From Rhodobacteraceae bacterium XHP0102 (lineage in GTDB: Bacteria > Pseudomonadota > Alphaproteobacteria > Rhodobacterales > Rhodobacteraceae): a DNA stretch of 64,000 nucleotides. Of the stretch, positions 41,190 through 49,694 are shown one piece after another. Where the stretch lies: assembly GCA_025751475.1 (NCBI GenBank), contig JAOWLD010000001.1, forward strand, positions 682,001 through 746,000, given 5' to 3'. Each line of letters begins with the position of its first letter. The first letter of the stretch is position 1. The notes beneath the pieces are model-generated. The model searched no databases. It saw nothing but the letters and a program-made list of their open reading frames with translations, and was not told where the DNA came from. A program made the position numbers and the translations under genes.

Positions 41190-41940
41190 GCTCATACCGC
41201 ATTTTTGCGATTTGTTCATTCGCTTCTGCCTTTTGTTGCCGGTGCAAATCTTCTTCGACATAGGTTAAATGATGACGGATTGCGGCCCGCGCGGCCTCTG
41301 GATCGCGGGATTGGATCGCCTCATTGATCGCGCGATGATGATCCAACAACATATCGCGGGTTGTGCGCTGCTTGAACATGATGGAGCGGTTGTAAAATAC
41401 CCCCTCGCGCAGCAGGTCGAACATTGAACGCATCATATGCAGCATGATGACATTATGGCTGGCCTCAATGATGGCCATATGGAATTCCGCGTCCAGATCC
41501 GCTTCATCGGTGGGATTGCGTTTGGAATGGGCCGCTTCCATTTTGCGAAATACGGTGTCGATCACCTTGAGGTCTGTGTCCGAGGCATATTGGGCGGCGC
41601 GTTCTGCGGCCAAGGCCTCCATATCGCGGCGGAAGGAGACGTAATCAAACACGGCTTGCGGGTGGCTTGAAAACAGGCGCGTCAGTGCGGGTGAAAAGGC
41701 CGATCCCAAGACATCGGCCACGTAAATCCCCGCGCCCGCGCGCGTGGCCAAAAGGCCGCGATCTTGCAAATCGGCAATCGCCTCGCGCAGAGACGGGCGT
41801 GAAACGCCCAGACGTTCGGACAATTCACGCTCGGAAGGCAGACGTTCGCCTGGGCGTAAAATTCCGCGCAAGATCAGCATTTCGATCTGTCGCTGCACAG
41901 AATGCGACAGCTTTTCAGCTTCGATCCGTTGAAATGGCAT
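41173..41940 (-). CDS. GntR-family regulator, FadR/FCD subfamily
   Basis: A 255-residue regulator. Winged helix-turn-helix at residues 10-75 (LRPGERLPSERELSERLGVSRPSLREAIADL) and a C-terminal all-helical FCD ligand domain with the metal-binding Asp/His residues (DLDAEFHMAIIEASHN, HHRAINEAI, HHLTYVEEDL). Members such as PdhR, LldR and GlcC sense organic acids. A palindrome of the FCD-type sits directly upstream (41960-41978), suggesting autoregulation. The hydrolase gene downstream overlaps its end. Confidence 0.9.
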   Translation of the reverse strand: MPFQRIEAEKLSHSVQRQIEMLILRGILRPGERLPSERELSERLGVSRPSLREAIADLQDRGLLATRAGAGIYVADVLGSAFSPALTRLFSSHPQAVFDYVSFRRDMEALAAERAAQYASDTDLKVIDTVFRKMEAAHSKRNPTDEADLDAEFHMAIIEASHNVIMLHMMRSMFDLLREGVFYNRSIMFKQRTTRDMLLDHHRAINEAIQSRDPEAARAAIRHHLTYVEEDLHRQQKAEANEQIAKMRYEHERER

Positions 41941-41959
41941 TTGATGCCCCCTCCCTGAT

Positions 41960-41978
41960 TGGTCAATTTATATGACCA
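41960..41978. promoter_or_regulatory. Predicted GntR/FadR-type operator
   Basis: TGGTCA-N7-TGACCA, a perfect six-base inverted repeat, about 20 bases before the GntR start codon. The TGGT...ACCA ends match operators of FCD-type GntR regulators, so it is probably the autoregulatory site. Confidence 0.7.
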
Positions 41979-42019
41979 GCAGGCGCAGGGGGCAAGAAAT
42001 TCTCGCCTCAGCCTATTCC

Positions 42020-42694
42020 TCAGCCCGTTGTGGGGCGGATGAATATCTCCACGCGGCGGTTTTGTTGCCGCCCCTCAGGGGTCAGGTTGGAAGCCACAGG
42101 CTCGCTTTCACCACGGCCAAAGCTGCGCACGCGCCATGGGGCGACACCTTCTTCCAACAGCACACCCGCAACCGCGCTGGCGCGGCGCGAGGATAGATCC
42201 ATGTTATAGCCAGAGGAGCCTGTATTGTCGGTATGCCCGATCACATCCACGGTGGTGTCAGGATAGCTTTGCAGGTTTTGCGCCAAGGCGCGCAAATCGG
42301 ATTGCAGCATCGCACGAATGGCTGCGCTGTCCGTGTCGAACAATATGCCCTCTGGCAGGGTGACGATCAATTCATCGCCTGTGTTTTGGATCAAGATATT
42401 TTCATTCTCCATTTGCGCGCGCAAATCCGCCGCCTGCCGATCCAGCATGGAGCCGATGCCCGCGCCAATGGCGGCCCCTGCCGCCGCGCCGATCACCGCA
42501 TCGCGGCGGTTGTTATCGCCATCGCGGGTCGCGCCAAGGAAGCCACCCAACATCGCGCCGACAATGGCCCCATCACGGGTGCGGTTCGCGTTTGGATCCG
42601 TGGCGGTGCTTTGCACGCAGCCGCCTAAGGCAAGGCTCAGGGCGGTTAGACCCGCCACGGTGTTCAGGCGCAAATTGGGAATGTTGAAGGACAT
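42020..42694 (-). CDS. OmpA family lipoprotein with glycine zipper (YiaD-like)
   Basis: A 224-residue envelope protein. Lipobox LSLALGGC with Cys26, a glycine-zipper stretch (GAIVGAMLGGFLGA, GAAAGAAIGAGIGSML) near residues 43-85, and a C-terminal OmpA/MotB peptidoglycan-binding domain (LFDTDSAAIR, DVIGHTDNTGSSGYNMDLSSRRASAV, GRGESEPVA). It anchors the outer membrane to peptidoglycan. The ATG at 42694 gives the lipoprotein signal; the frame stays open far upstream without support. Confidence 0.9.
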   Translation of the reverse strand: MSFNIPNLRLNTVAGLTALSLALGGCVQSTATDPNANRTRDGAIVGAMLGGFLGATRDGDNNRRDAVIGAAAGAAIGAGIGSMLDRQAADLRAQMENENILIQNTGDELIVTLPEGILFDTDSAAIRAMLQSDLRALAQNLQSYPDTTVDVIGHTDNTGSSGYNMDLSSRRASAVAGVLLEEGVAPWRVRSFGRGESEPVASNLTPEGRQQNRRVEIFIRPTTG

Positions 42695-42816
42695 ATGTGC
42701 CACTTTCTTTATCTTGTGCTCGTTTGCCGCATCATACCGCTGCTTTGCCGCCAATAAAAGCGGGCAAGCGGCGGATCGGCCATTCCTCGCGCAGAGGTGA
42801 ACGCGGCTGTGTTGGG

Positions 42817-43659
42817 CTAGACCTCCCGCGCGGCGCTTTCCCATGCCAGCATCGCACGTTTGACGGGCAGGCCCCAATGATAGCCGCCCATCTCGCCTGA
42901 TTTGCGCAGGGCGCGATGGCAGGGGATCAGCAGCGAGATGGGATTGCGTCCCACCGCTGTGCCCACCGCGCGCACGGCCTTTGGGGCGCCAATAGCCGCG
43001 GCAATCGTGGAATAGGTGGTCACATGACCTGCGGGAACCTGCATCAAGGCCTCCCAAACTTTGATCTGAAACGGCGCGCCGATCAGATGCAATTCCGCCT
43101 TGCCTTTGATCGTCAAGACGGCTTCCGCCCATGGTGCAACCGCCCCTGGATCATGCATGACCGTGGCCTTTGGCCAGCGCCGCACCATGTCGGACAGGCA
43201 CGCCTCGCGCCCCATTTCAGCGGCAAACCCAAGGCCGCAAATGCCCTTGGGTGTCGCGATGACCAAGGCAGGGCCAAAGACGCTGTCAAACCAGCCATAT
43301 CGCAACGTCAGACCCGCACCGCCCTTGGCGTAATCGCCAGGGGCCATCGCCTCCCACCGCAAAAACAGGTCATGCAAGCGGCCCGTGCCAGAAAGCCCAG
43401 ACAGCACAGCGGTCTCCAAGGTGCTGTGATGGGTGGTTAACAAAGATTTGGCATGGGCCAATGTCAGGAATTGCGCATAGCGTTTTGGCGAAATGCCTGC
43501 ATAGCGCGAGAAGACCCGCTGCAAATGCGCAGGGCTCAGGCCGATCTTTTGGGCCAGATGATCCAAATTGCTGGCAGCGGCAGGGTTTTCATCAATCAAG
43601 GCAATCGCACGGGCGATAACCCCGAAATGATAACCCGCCTCTCCTGTTTCATCGCGCAT
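42817..43659 (-). CDS. Ada-like AraC regulator / O6-methylguanine-DNA methyltransferase
   Basis: A 280-residue protein with an N-terminal AraC helix-turn-helix (about 20-110; LAQKIGLSPAHLQRVFSRYAGISPKRY) and a C-terminal alkyltransferase with GHVTTYSTIAAAIG and the active-site LIPCHRALRKSG (acceptor Cys near residue 248). The N-terminal zinc/phosphotriester domain of E. coli Ada is missing, so it can repair O6-alkylguanine but probably senses damage differently. Divergent from nth, another DNA-repair gene, across 125 bases. Confidence 0.92.
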   Translation of the reverse strand: MRDETGEAGYHFGVIARAIALIDENPAAASNLDHLAQKIGLSPAHLQRVFSRYAGISPKRYAQFLTLAHAKSLLTTHHSTLETAVLSGLSGTGRLHDLFLRWEAMAPGDYAKGGAGLTLRYGWFDSVFGPALVIATPKGICGLGFAAEMGREACLSDMVRRWPKATVMHDPGAVAPWAEAVLTIKGKAELHLIGAPFQIKVWEALMQVPAGHVTTYSTIAAAIGAPKAVRAVGTAVGRNPISLLIPCHRALRKSGEMGGYHWGLPVKRAMLAWESAAREV

Positions 43660-43784
43660 TTCTGTGACCTGTGGCTGTGGTTGGTTTCCTTTATGCCATG
43701 GATTGTGTCACAGGCGACCCGAAACTTGCGCAAAGCCCATCACCCACCCTTGCGCCCGGGCACCGCCCGCGCCAAAAGGACGGT

Positions 43785-44429
43785 ATGGTTCGCCAATTGG
43801 ATTATAGCACCCTTGTGGAGATTTTTGCCCGCTTTGAAGCGGCCGAACCCGAACCAAAAGGGGAGCTGCATCACGTCAATGCCTATACGCTTCTGGTGGC
43901 GGTGGCCTTGTCCGCGCAGGCCACGGATGCGGGCGTGAATCGCGCCACGGCACGGCTGTTTGAGATCGCCGATACACCGCAAAAAATGCTGGATTTGGGC
44001 GAAGCGGGTTTGATCGCGCATATCAAAACCATCGGGCTTTATCGCAACAAGGCCAAAAACGTCATCAAGATGGCGCAGATTTTGGTCGATGAATATGGTG
44101 GCGAGGTGCCCGCTTCCCGCGCCGCGTTACAAGCCTTGCCGGGGGTGGGGCGCAAGACCGCCAATGTGGTGCTGAATATGTGGTGGCGGCAGCCCGCACA
44201 GGCAGTGGACACGCATATTTTCCGCGTGGGCAATCGCACAGGCATTGCGGTTGGCAAAACCGTTGAGGCCGTTGAACGCGCAATCGAGGATCATATCCCT
44301 GCGCCCTATCAGCTGCACGCCCATCATTGGCTGATCTTGCATGGTCGCTATATCTGCGTGGCGCGCAAACCTAAATGCGGGGCCTGCCCCATTCATGACC
44401 TTTGTCAATTCGAGGAAAAAACCCGATGA
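43785..44429 (+). CDS. nth: Endonuclease III
   Basis: Base-excision-repair DNA glycosylase/AP lyase for oxidised pyrimidines. A 214-residue protein with the helix-hairpin-helix LPGVGRKTANVV (catalytic Lys), the catalytic Asp in VDTHIFRV, and the [4Fe-4S] cluster motif C-x6-C-x2-C-x5-C at the C-terminus (CVARKPKCGACPIHDLC). The ATG at 43785 follows AAAAGGA; an earlier in-frame start lacks support. The stop overlaps the start of the next gene by four bases. Confidence 0.96.
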   Translation: MVRQLDYSTLVEIFARFEAAEPEPKGELHHVNAYTLLVAVALSAQATDAGVNRATARLFEIADTPQKMLDLGEAGLIAHIKTIGLYRNKAKNVIKMAQILVDEYGGEVPASRAALQALPGVGRKTANVVLNMWWRQPAQAVDTHIFRVGNRTGIAVGKTVEAVERAIEDHIPAPYQLHAHHWLILHGRYICVARKPKCGACPIHDLCQFEEKTR

Positions 44430-45421
44430 AAAAAACCTTTGATCTCGTTGGCATTGGCAATGCGATTGTCGATGTGATTGCCCATGGTGATGATCAATTC
44501 CTAAAAGATATGGGGATCGAGAAGGGGATCATGCAATTGATCGACTGCGACCGCGCCGAGACGCTTTATGATGCGATGCAGGATCGGGTGCAAACGGCAG
44601 GCGGATCGGTGGCCAATACCGTTGCGGGCGCGGCCAGCTTGGGATTGAAGACGGCGTTCCTTGGCAAGGTCAAGGATGATGATCTGGGCCGATTTTATGT
44701 GGACGGGATGCGCGCCGATGGCAGTGTTTTCCCGAACCCGCCCGTGGCCGATGCAGACCTGCCGCCAACCTCGCGCTCGATGATCTTTGTTTCGCCTGAT
44801 GGGGAACGCTCGATGAACACCTATCTTGGTGCAGGAGCGGATTTCAACCAGTCGGATGTCGATGTCGACACCGCCAAAGCCGCGCGTTGGATGTTTTTGG
44901 AGGGATATCTCTACGACAAACCCGAAGGGAAATCGGCCTTTACCCTCGCAGGTCAGGCCTGTCGCGCGGGCGGCGGCAAGGTGGGGATCACCCTATCTGA
45001 TCCGTTTTGCGTGGATCGCCACCGCGATGATTTCCGCAATCTGATTGCGCAAGGTATGGATTTTACCATTGGCAATCATGAAGAATGGCTGTCGCTCTAT
45101 CAAACCACGGACCTTGAGGCCGCCCTGCGCAGCGCCGCTGAGGTTTGTGATCTGGTGGTCTGCACCCATTCGGGCGAACCTGTGAAGATCATTCACCAAG
45201 GCGCGCGCACGCAGGTGGCCGTCAGCCCTGTGACACCCGTGGATGCCACCGGCGCGGGGGATCAATTCGCGGCGGGATTTTTGGGTGGCATGGCCATGGG
45301 CCTTGGCATTGAGCGCGCAGGCGAGATGGGGGTTGCAGCCGCGGCCGAAGTTATCTCTCATATCGGTCCGCGCCCCAAGCGCAGCTTGCGCGCCGTGTTC
45401 ACGGAAAAAGGCCTGATCTGA
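44426..45421 (+). CDS. PfkB family carbohydrate kinase, adenosine-kinase-like
   Basis: A 331-residue ribokinase-fold enzyme: start FDLVGIGNAIVDVIA, substrate-binding GGSVANTVAGAASLG, and the ATP-binding/catalytic DATGAGDQFAAGFLGG with the catalytic Asp. Rhodobacteraceae orthologues are named adenosine kinase (adenosine to AMP), and SGEPVKI and GIERA features fit, but sugar kinases of the same family cannot be excluded. It is translationally coupled to nth. It abuts the convergent sulfotransferase gene with no spacer. Confidence 0.85.
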   Translation: MKKTFDLVGIGNAIVDVIAHGDDQFLKDMGIEKGIMQLIDCDRAETLYDAMQDRVQTAGGSVANTVAGAASLGLKTAFLGKVKDDDLGRFYVDGMRADGSVFPNPPVADADLPPTSRSMIFVSPDGERSMNTYLGAGADFNQSDVDVDTAKAARWMFLEGYLYDKPEGKSAFTLAGQACRAGGGKVGITLSDPFCVDRHRDDFRNLIAQGMDFTIGNHEEWLSLYQTTDLEAALRSAAEVCDLVVCTHSGEPVKIIHQGARTQVAVSPVTPVDATGAGDQFAAGFLGGMAMGLGIERAGEMGVAAAAEVISHIGPRPKRSLRAVFTEKGLI

Positions 45422-46240
45422 TCAATCGCCCAACTTCGCGTGCACTTCGTCAAGGTCGATCTCGCCAATGGGCATCTTATTGGCGGGATTCTCAAAATCA
45501 TATTTGAAGAGTTCGAAATCACGTTTGTAGATTTCATAGATCAGATGCATCGACAGATCGTCAAAATAATCCTCAACAGGATAGGCGCGTTTGGGTCCAT
45601 GCCCTTCGGATTCATTGAAACGCGGCACATCGGCCAGCGTCACGGTGACGGGCGTTTGAACCGCATCCAAAACCTGCTGCATCCCTGCATCAAATGTCTC
45701 GGTCCAGAAGATCTGGTTATACCGCCCGCCATTGGCAATCAGTGTTGAGATATGCCCCGACATGGCCGACCAGTGGATGTCTGGCTCCATCGGTTTGCGA
45801 AACCGGATGGTGTCGCGCGCAAATAGCAAAAAGCGGCGGAAACTGGCGATTTGGTCAAACTCTTGCTTGCCATCATCGCCGCCCACCTCGATCCCGTAGC
45901 GCTGGATCACTTGGGGCACGAGATTGCCCCGATAGCGGTTTCCATTGCGCTGGATGCCGCAGATTTTGTCGAAGAAGCTGGAGAGAATTCGGGTATAGGG
46001 GTTGCGCACGCAGGTAAAGGTCAGGGTGTTTTGCGCCTTTACGCCCTCTTCGATGATGGGTTGCGAATGTTCTTGCGCCCATTTGTGCAGGCCATCCGTG
46101 GCATCATGGATATCGCCATCGAAAAAACGGCCATGGTCGGAATAATACATGATCTGCCCAATGCTAGAGCACGCGCATTTTGGCACGACCCGATAGATCA
46201 TCGAGCCACTTTCCGTCATCCATGTCCCTGGAAATCCCAT
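45422..46240 (-). CDS. Sulfotransferase family protein
   Basis: A PAPS-dependent sulfotransferase: the 5'-phosphosulfate-binding region is RVVPKCACSSIGQIM and the 3'-phosphate-binding region is TCVRNPYTRILSSFFDKICG, both typical of the carbohydrate sulfotransferase (Sulfotransfer_2) family. The ATG at 46240 has GAGGG seven bases upstream and gives 272 residues; a TTG at 46321 would add 27 residues (including DWTFLRRFEGKK, which looks coding) but has no ribosome site, so the start is open. It is divergent from the GT14 gene. A shared role, adding sulfate to a GlcNAc-containing glycan, is inferred. Confidence 0.8.
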   Translation of the reverse strand: MGFPGTWMTESGSMIYRVVPKCACSSIGQIMYYSDHGRFFDGDIHDATDGLHKWAQEHSQPIIEEGVKAQNTLTFTCVRNPYTRILSSFFDKICGIQRNGNRYRGNLVPQVIQRYGIEVGGDDGKQEFDQIASFRRFLLFARDTIRFRKPMEPDIHWSAMSGHISTLIANGGRYNQIFWTETFDAGMQQVLDAVQTPVTVTLADVPRFNESEGHGPKRAYPVEDYFDDLSMHLIYEIYKRDFELFKYDFENPANKMPIGEIDLDEVHAKLGD

Positions 46241-46371
46241 TTTCTTGCCCTCGAACCTACGCAGAAATGTCCAATCTGTGCCTGCGCCTGCCTTGAAATC
46301 AAACTTGGCCTGTATATTCAATATAATTTAGGTATTAACAATAGAGAGAAAAAAGAGCAGAGAAGCCGCGA

Positions 46372-47949
46372 ATGGTGCGCATTGCGTTCATCCTCCTGTG
46401 TCACAAGAACCCCGCGCAGATCATCGAGCAGATCGAAGGTCTGACTGCGACTGGGGATTATGTCTGCGTGCATTTTGATGCAAATGCCACGGACCAAGAT
46501 TTCGAGGTGTTACAGGCGCGTTTTGCGCATGACCCATCAGTGGCCTTCGCCGCCAAGCGCGTCAAATGCGGTTGGGGTGAGTGGAGCCTTGTGCGCGCCA
46601 CCCTAAACGCAGTCGAGCGCGCGGTGCAGGCCTTTCCCAAAGCGACCCATTTCTACATGGTCTCGGGCGATTGTATGGCGATTAAATCCGCCGCTTATGC
46701 GCGCAAATTCTTGAGCGAAAACACCAAGGATTTCATCGAAAGCTTTGATTTCTTTAAATCCGATTGGATCAAGACAGGGATCAAAGAGGAGCGGTTGATC
46801 TATCGTCATTTTTTCAATGAACGACAACAAAAGGCCCTTTTCTATGGCGCGATGAAGCTGCAGCGCAGCCTTGGGCTCAAGCGCCGTATCCCGCGTGATC
46901 TCGATGTGATGATCGGGTCTCAATGGTGGTGTCTTCGGCGTGACACGATTGAAAAAATACTGGCGTTTTGCGCAAAGCGCCCAGATGTGCTGCGGTTTTT
47001 CAAATATTCATGGATTCCAGACGAGACATTTTTCCAGACCTTGGTCAATCACCTCGTGCCAGATCGCGAAATCGAGCGGCGCACGCTGACCTTTTTGATG
47101 TTTTCCGACTACGGGATGCCCGCGACCTTCTACAATGACCACTATCAGATGTTGTTGGCGCAGGATTATATTTTTGCGCGCAAAATCAGCCCTGAAGCGC
47201 TGTTTTTGCGTGAAAGATTATCGGTGCTTTGGGCATCAGATGTCACAGAATTCGTGATCTCGAAGGGGGGGCGCAGACTTTATAAATTCCTGCGCGAGCG
47301 CGGGCGGATCGGACAGCGCTTTGCACCCCGTTTCTGGGAGCGGGACGGGGCCATCGGGCAAGGGCGCGAGGTGCTGATGGTCGTGTGCAAGAAATGGCAC
47401 GTGGCCAAACGTCTGGTGCATTCCGCGCAACATCAATTGGGCATTCCTGCGGCTGAATATCTGTATGACGAGGAAGATTGCGGTTTGCCACATTTGGGGG
47501 GGATTGAGCGCACATTGGAAAAGCGCAACCGCCACCGCCGCGCGCTTTTAAGGATGCTGTTTGATTATTATCAATCCGACCGTTTGATGATCTGTCTTGA
47601 TCCCAACAATATCGACTGGATCAGAGATGTCATGAGCGACCGCGCGAAATCTGCGATTCTTGAGGTCAAATGTGACTTTGATGATGATTACCTGCGCGGT
47701 CACGCCCATCGTGTGGGGCTTGCAAGCGTGGATGCACCGCAAGAGGTGATGGACCGTATGCTGCCCGTGCTGCGCTACGAATTTCAGCACCAAGAAACGC
47801 GGCTATTGGAGGCGGGGTTTGATCCCCATTACGTGATCCGCCAATCGCGCAATGGCGATGAGAACTTGCACGCGCTGGCACAATTCTTCACCATATCGCC
47901 AGAACAGGCACAGGGGGTGTTGAACACGCCGCATCTTTTTGATGACTAA
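46372..47949 (+). CDS. Beta-1,6-N-acetylglucosaminyltransferase-like (GT14) protein with C-terminal extension
   Basis: A 525-residue protein. Residues 1-250 match the core-2/I-branching GT14 family (IAFILLCHKNPAQIIEQIE, VHFDANATDQDF, WGEWSLVRATLNA, FYMVSGDCMAIKS, GSQWWCLRRDTIE, WIPDETFFQTL). The following 275 residues are a separate domain found attached to this family in Rhodobacteraceae (DUF5927/5928-like), with no known function. No membrane helix or signal peptide, so it works in the cytoplasm. Divergent from the sulfotransferase across an AT-rich promoter region. Confidence 0.85.
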   Translation: MVRIAFILLCHKNPAQIIEQIEGLTATGDYVCVHFDANATDQDFEVLQARFAHDPSVAFAAKRVKCGWGEWSLVRATLNAVERAVQAFPKATHFYMVSGDCMAIKSAAYARKFLSENTKDFIESFDFFKSDWIKTGIKEERLIYRHFFNERQQKALFYGAMKLQRSLGLKRRIPRDLDVMIGSQWWCLRRDTIEKILAFCAKRPDVLRFFKYSWIPDETFFQTLVNHLVPDREIERRTLTFLMFSDYGMPATFYNDHYQMLLAQDYIFARKISPEALFLRERLSVLWASDVTEFVISKGGRRLYKFLRERGRIGQRFAPRFWERDGAIGQGREVLMVVCKKWHVAKRLVHSAQHQLGIPAAEYLYDEEDCGLPHLGGIERTLEKRNRHRRALLRMLFDYYQSDRLMICLDPNNIDWIRDVMSDRAKSAILEVKCDFDDDYLRGHAHRVGLASVDAPQEVMDRMLPVLRYEFQHQETRLLEAGFDPHYVIRQSRNGDENLHALAQFFTISPEQAQGVLNTPHLFDD

Positions 47950-47993
47950 GCCTCATTGCCGTAAACCGCAGCGCGAAGAAGGGGCCGCACGCC

Positions 47994-48380
47994 ATGTCGC
48001 ATGATTATGATCCGCAGAATATTTTCGCCAAAATCCTGCGCGGGGAGATTCCGAATAACACGGTCGCAGAGACTGATCACAGCCTTGCGTTTCATGACAT
48101 TGGCCCGCAGGCGCCGATCCATATTTTGGTGATCCCGAAAGGCGCTTATGTGACCTATGATGATTTTGTGCAGAACGCGTCTGATGCGGAAATTTTGGAT
48201 TTTGCGCGGCTGACGGGGCGTTTGTGCAAAGATCTGGGTCTGTCTCTGGCCGAAGGAGGGCCGGGCTATCGGGTGATTTCCAATGCGGGCGCGCATGGCG
48301 GGCAGGAAGTGCCGCATTACCATTTGCACCTTTTGGGTGGTGCAGCCCTCGGGCCGCTCTTGGCGAAACGCTCAGGCTGA
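47994..48380 (+). CDS. HIT family nucleotide hydrolase/transferase
   Basis: A 128-residue Hint-type protein with NIFAKILRGEIPNNTV at the start and the histidine triad HYHLHLLGG near residue 110. Such enzymes hydrolyse aminoacyl- or AMP-amidates. It follows the GT14 gene by 44 bases and overlaps the convergent ABC gene end by nine bases. The ATG at 47994 is the first in the frame with the conserved N-terminus. Confidence 0.92.
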   Translation: MSHDYDPQNIFAKILRGEIPNNTVAETDHSLAFHDIGPQAPIHILVIPKGAYVTYDDFVQNASDAEILDFARLTGRLCKDLGLSLAEGGPGYRVISNAGAHGGQEVPHYHLHLLGGAALGPLLAKRSG

Positions 48381-49307
48381 TTTTGTCAGTGACACGAACA
48401 CATCCTGCAAGTCAGGCTCTTGGGTTTTCACATCACGGATGCCCACGCCCGCGTGGCGTAATGTGTCGAGAATGGCGGCGGGGCTGGTTTTGGCACGGCT
48501 GTAGCTGAACACCAAGGCCCCATCCCCCCGCCGCTCCAGTGTCACACCTTCGGGCGCGGTAACTTGGTCACTGGCCCCATCGGGAACAATCACAAGGCTT
48601 TTTTGATCCGTCTGTGCCAGCAGATTTTCGGTGCGATCCCGCGCGATTACGGCGCCGTGATTGATGATGGCGATTTCATCGCACATCTCCTCGGCTTCTT
48701 CGAGGTAATGCGTGGTCAGGATGATGGTCATGCCGCGTTCTTCATTCAGACGGCGCACATTGGCCCATAACATTTGGCGCAATTCGATATCGACCCCAGC
48801 GGTGGGTTCGTCCAAAACCAACACATGGGGATTATGGATCAAAGCCTTGCCAAGCAGCAATCTGCGCCGCATCCCCCCTGATAGCGTGCGCGCATAGGCC
48901 TCGGCCTTATCTTCAAGCCCGATGAGCCGCAGAACACCGTCCACATCGCGTTGCGATTTCGGCATCCCATAGAGCCCTGCTTGCACGTCCAAAGCGGCGC
49001 GGGGGGTGAAAAACGGATCAATGTTCAATTCTTGCGGCATCACCCCGATAGAGGCGCGCGATTGGCGCGGGTTTTTATCTTGATCAAACCCCCAAATCGT
49101 CACTTGGCCTGAGGTCTTGGTCACAAGCCCTGCAAGGATATTGATCATGGTCGATTTGCCCGCGCCGTTTGGCCCCAAAAGCCCAAAAATCGACCCGCGC
49201 GGAATATCCAGATCAATGCCCTTAAGCGCCTCCTTCGCAGCACTGCGCGCAGAGGCGGCATAGGTCTTACGCAAATTGCGCAGCTCAATGGCATTTTCGC
49301 GGGGCAT
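48372..49307 (-). CDS. ABC transporter ATP-binding protein (ABC-2 type)
   Basis: A 311-residue ATPase: Walker A GPNGAGKST, Q-loop VMPQELNID, signature LSGGMRRR, Walker B VLVLDEPTAGVD and H-loop TTHYLEEAEE, followed by a roughly 80-residue C-terminal domain. The pattern fits the drug/polysaccharide ABC-2 group (CcmA/NodI-like). No permease gene lies on either side: the neighbours are the convergent HIT gene and the divergent zinc-finger gene. The ATG at 49307 has AGGAGACAGG upstream; the frame continues upstream without support. Confidence 0.92.
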   Translation of the reverse strand: MPRENAIELRNLRKTYAASARSAAKEALKGIDLDIPRGSIFGLLGPNGAGKSTMINILAGLVTKTSGQVTIWGFDQDKNPRQSRASIGVMPQELNIDPFFTPRAALDVQAGLYGMPKSQRDVDGVLRLIGLEDKAEAYARTLSGGMRRRLLLGKALIHNPHVLVLDEPTAGVDIELRQMLWANVRRLNEERGMTIILTTHYLEEAEEMCDEIAIINHGAVIARDRTENLLAQTDQKSLVIVPDGASDQVTAPEGVTLERRGDGALVFSYSRAKTSPAAILDTLRHAGVGIRDVKTQEPDLQDVFVSLTKSA

Positions 49308-49434
49308 GATCCTGTCTCCTCTTGCCCGAAAGGGGGCAAACTGCGATATGAGGCAGATGTAAGCCTTGCGCGCCATGAGGGCAAGCAACCCACATTGCGC
49401 GCGTGGCACAGACCAGATCAGGAGGAACGGCCCA

Positions 49435-49620
49435 ATGGCGATGGATGCCCCAGAAACCGAGATTGTCAGCCAATGGCGTGTGGCCTGTGATGGGGGCCAA
49501 GGCGCATTGGGGCATCCGCGGGTTTGGTTGTCGATCCCCCATGACACGGGCCGCGTGGAATGTGGCTATTGCGACAAGATGTTCATCCACGAAAGCAAGG
49601 CGAAACAGGTTAAAAGCTGA
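49435..49620 (+). CDS. CHCC-type zinc-finger protein (NDUFS6-like)
   Basis: A 61-residue protein with the zf-CHCC pattern: Cys in VACDGG, His in [12 protein letters not shown], and the CxxC in [10 protein letters not shown]. Mitochondrial NDUFS6 is a zinc subunit of complex I, and the alphaproteobacterial version copurifies with complex I. The start has a strong AGGAGGAA site. It stands before polA, 74 bases away. Confidence 0.9.
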   Translation: MAMDAPETEIVSQWRVACDGGQGALGHPRVWLSIPHDTGRVECGYCDKMFIHESKAKQVKS

Positions 49621-49694
49621 TCTTGGCTTTCGGGTCGCATCCCGCGTGATGCTGCGCTAGAAGGGATCGAACGCAAGAAAAGCGCGGTGTAAAA

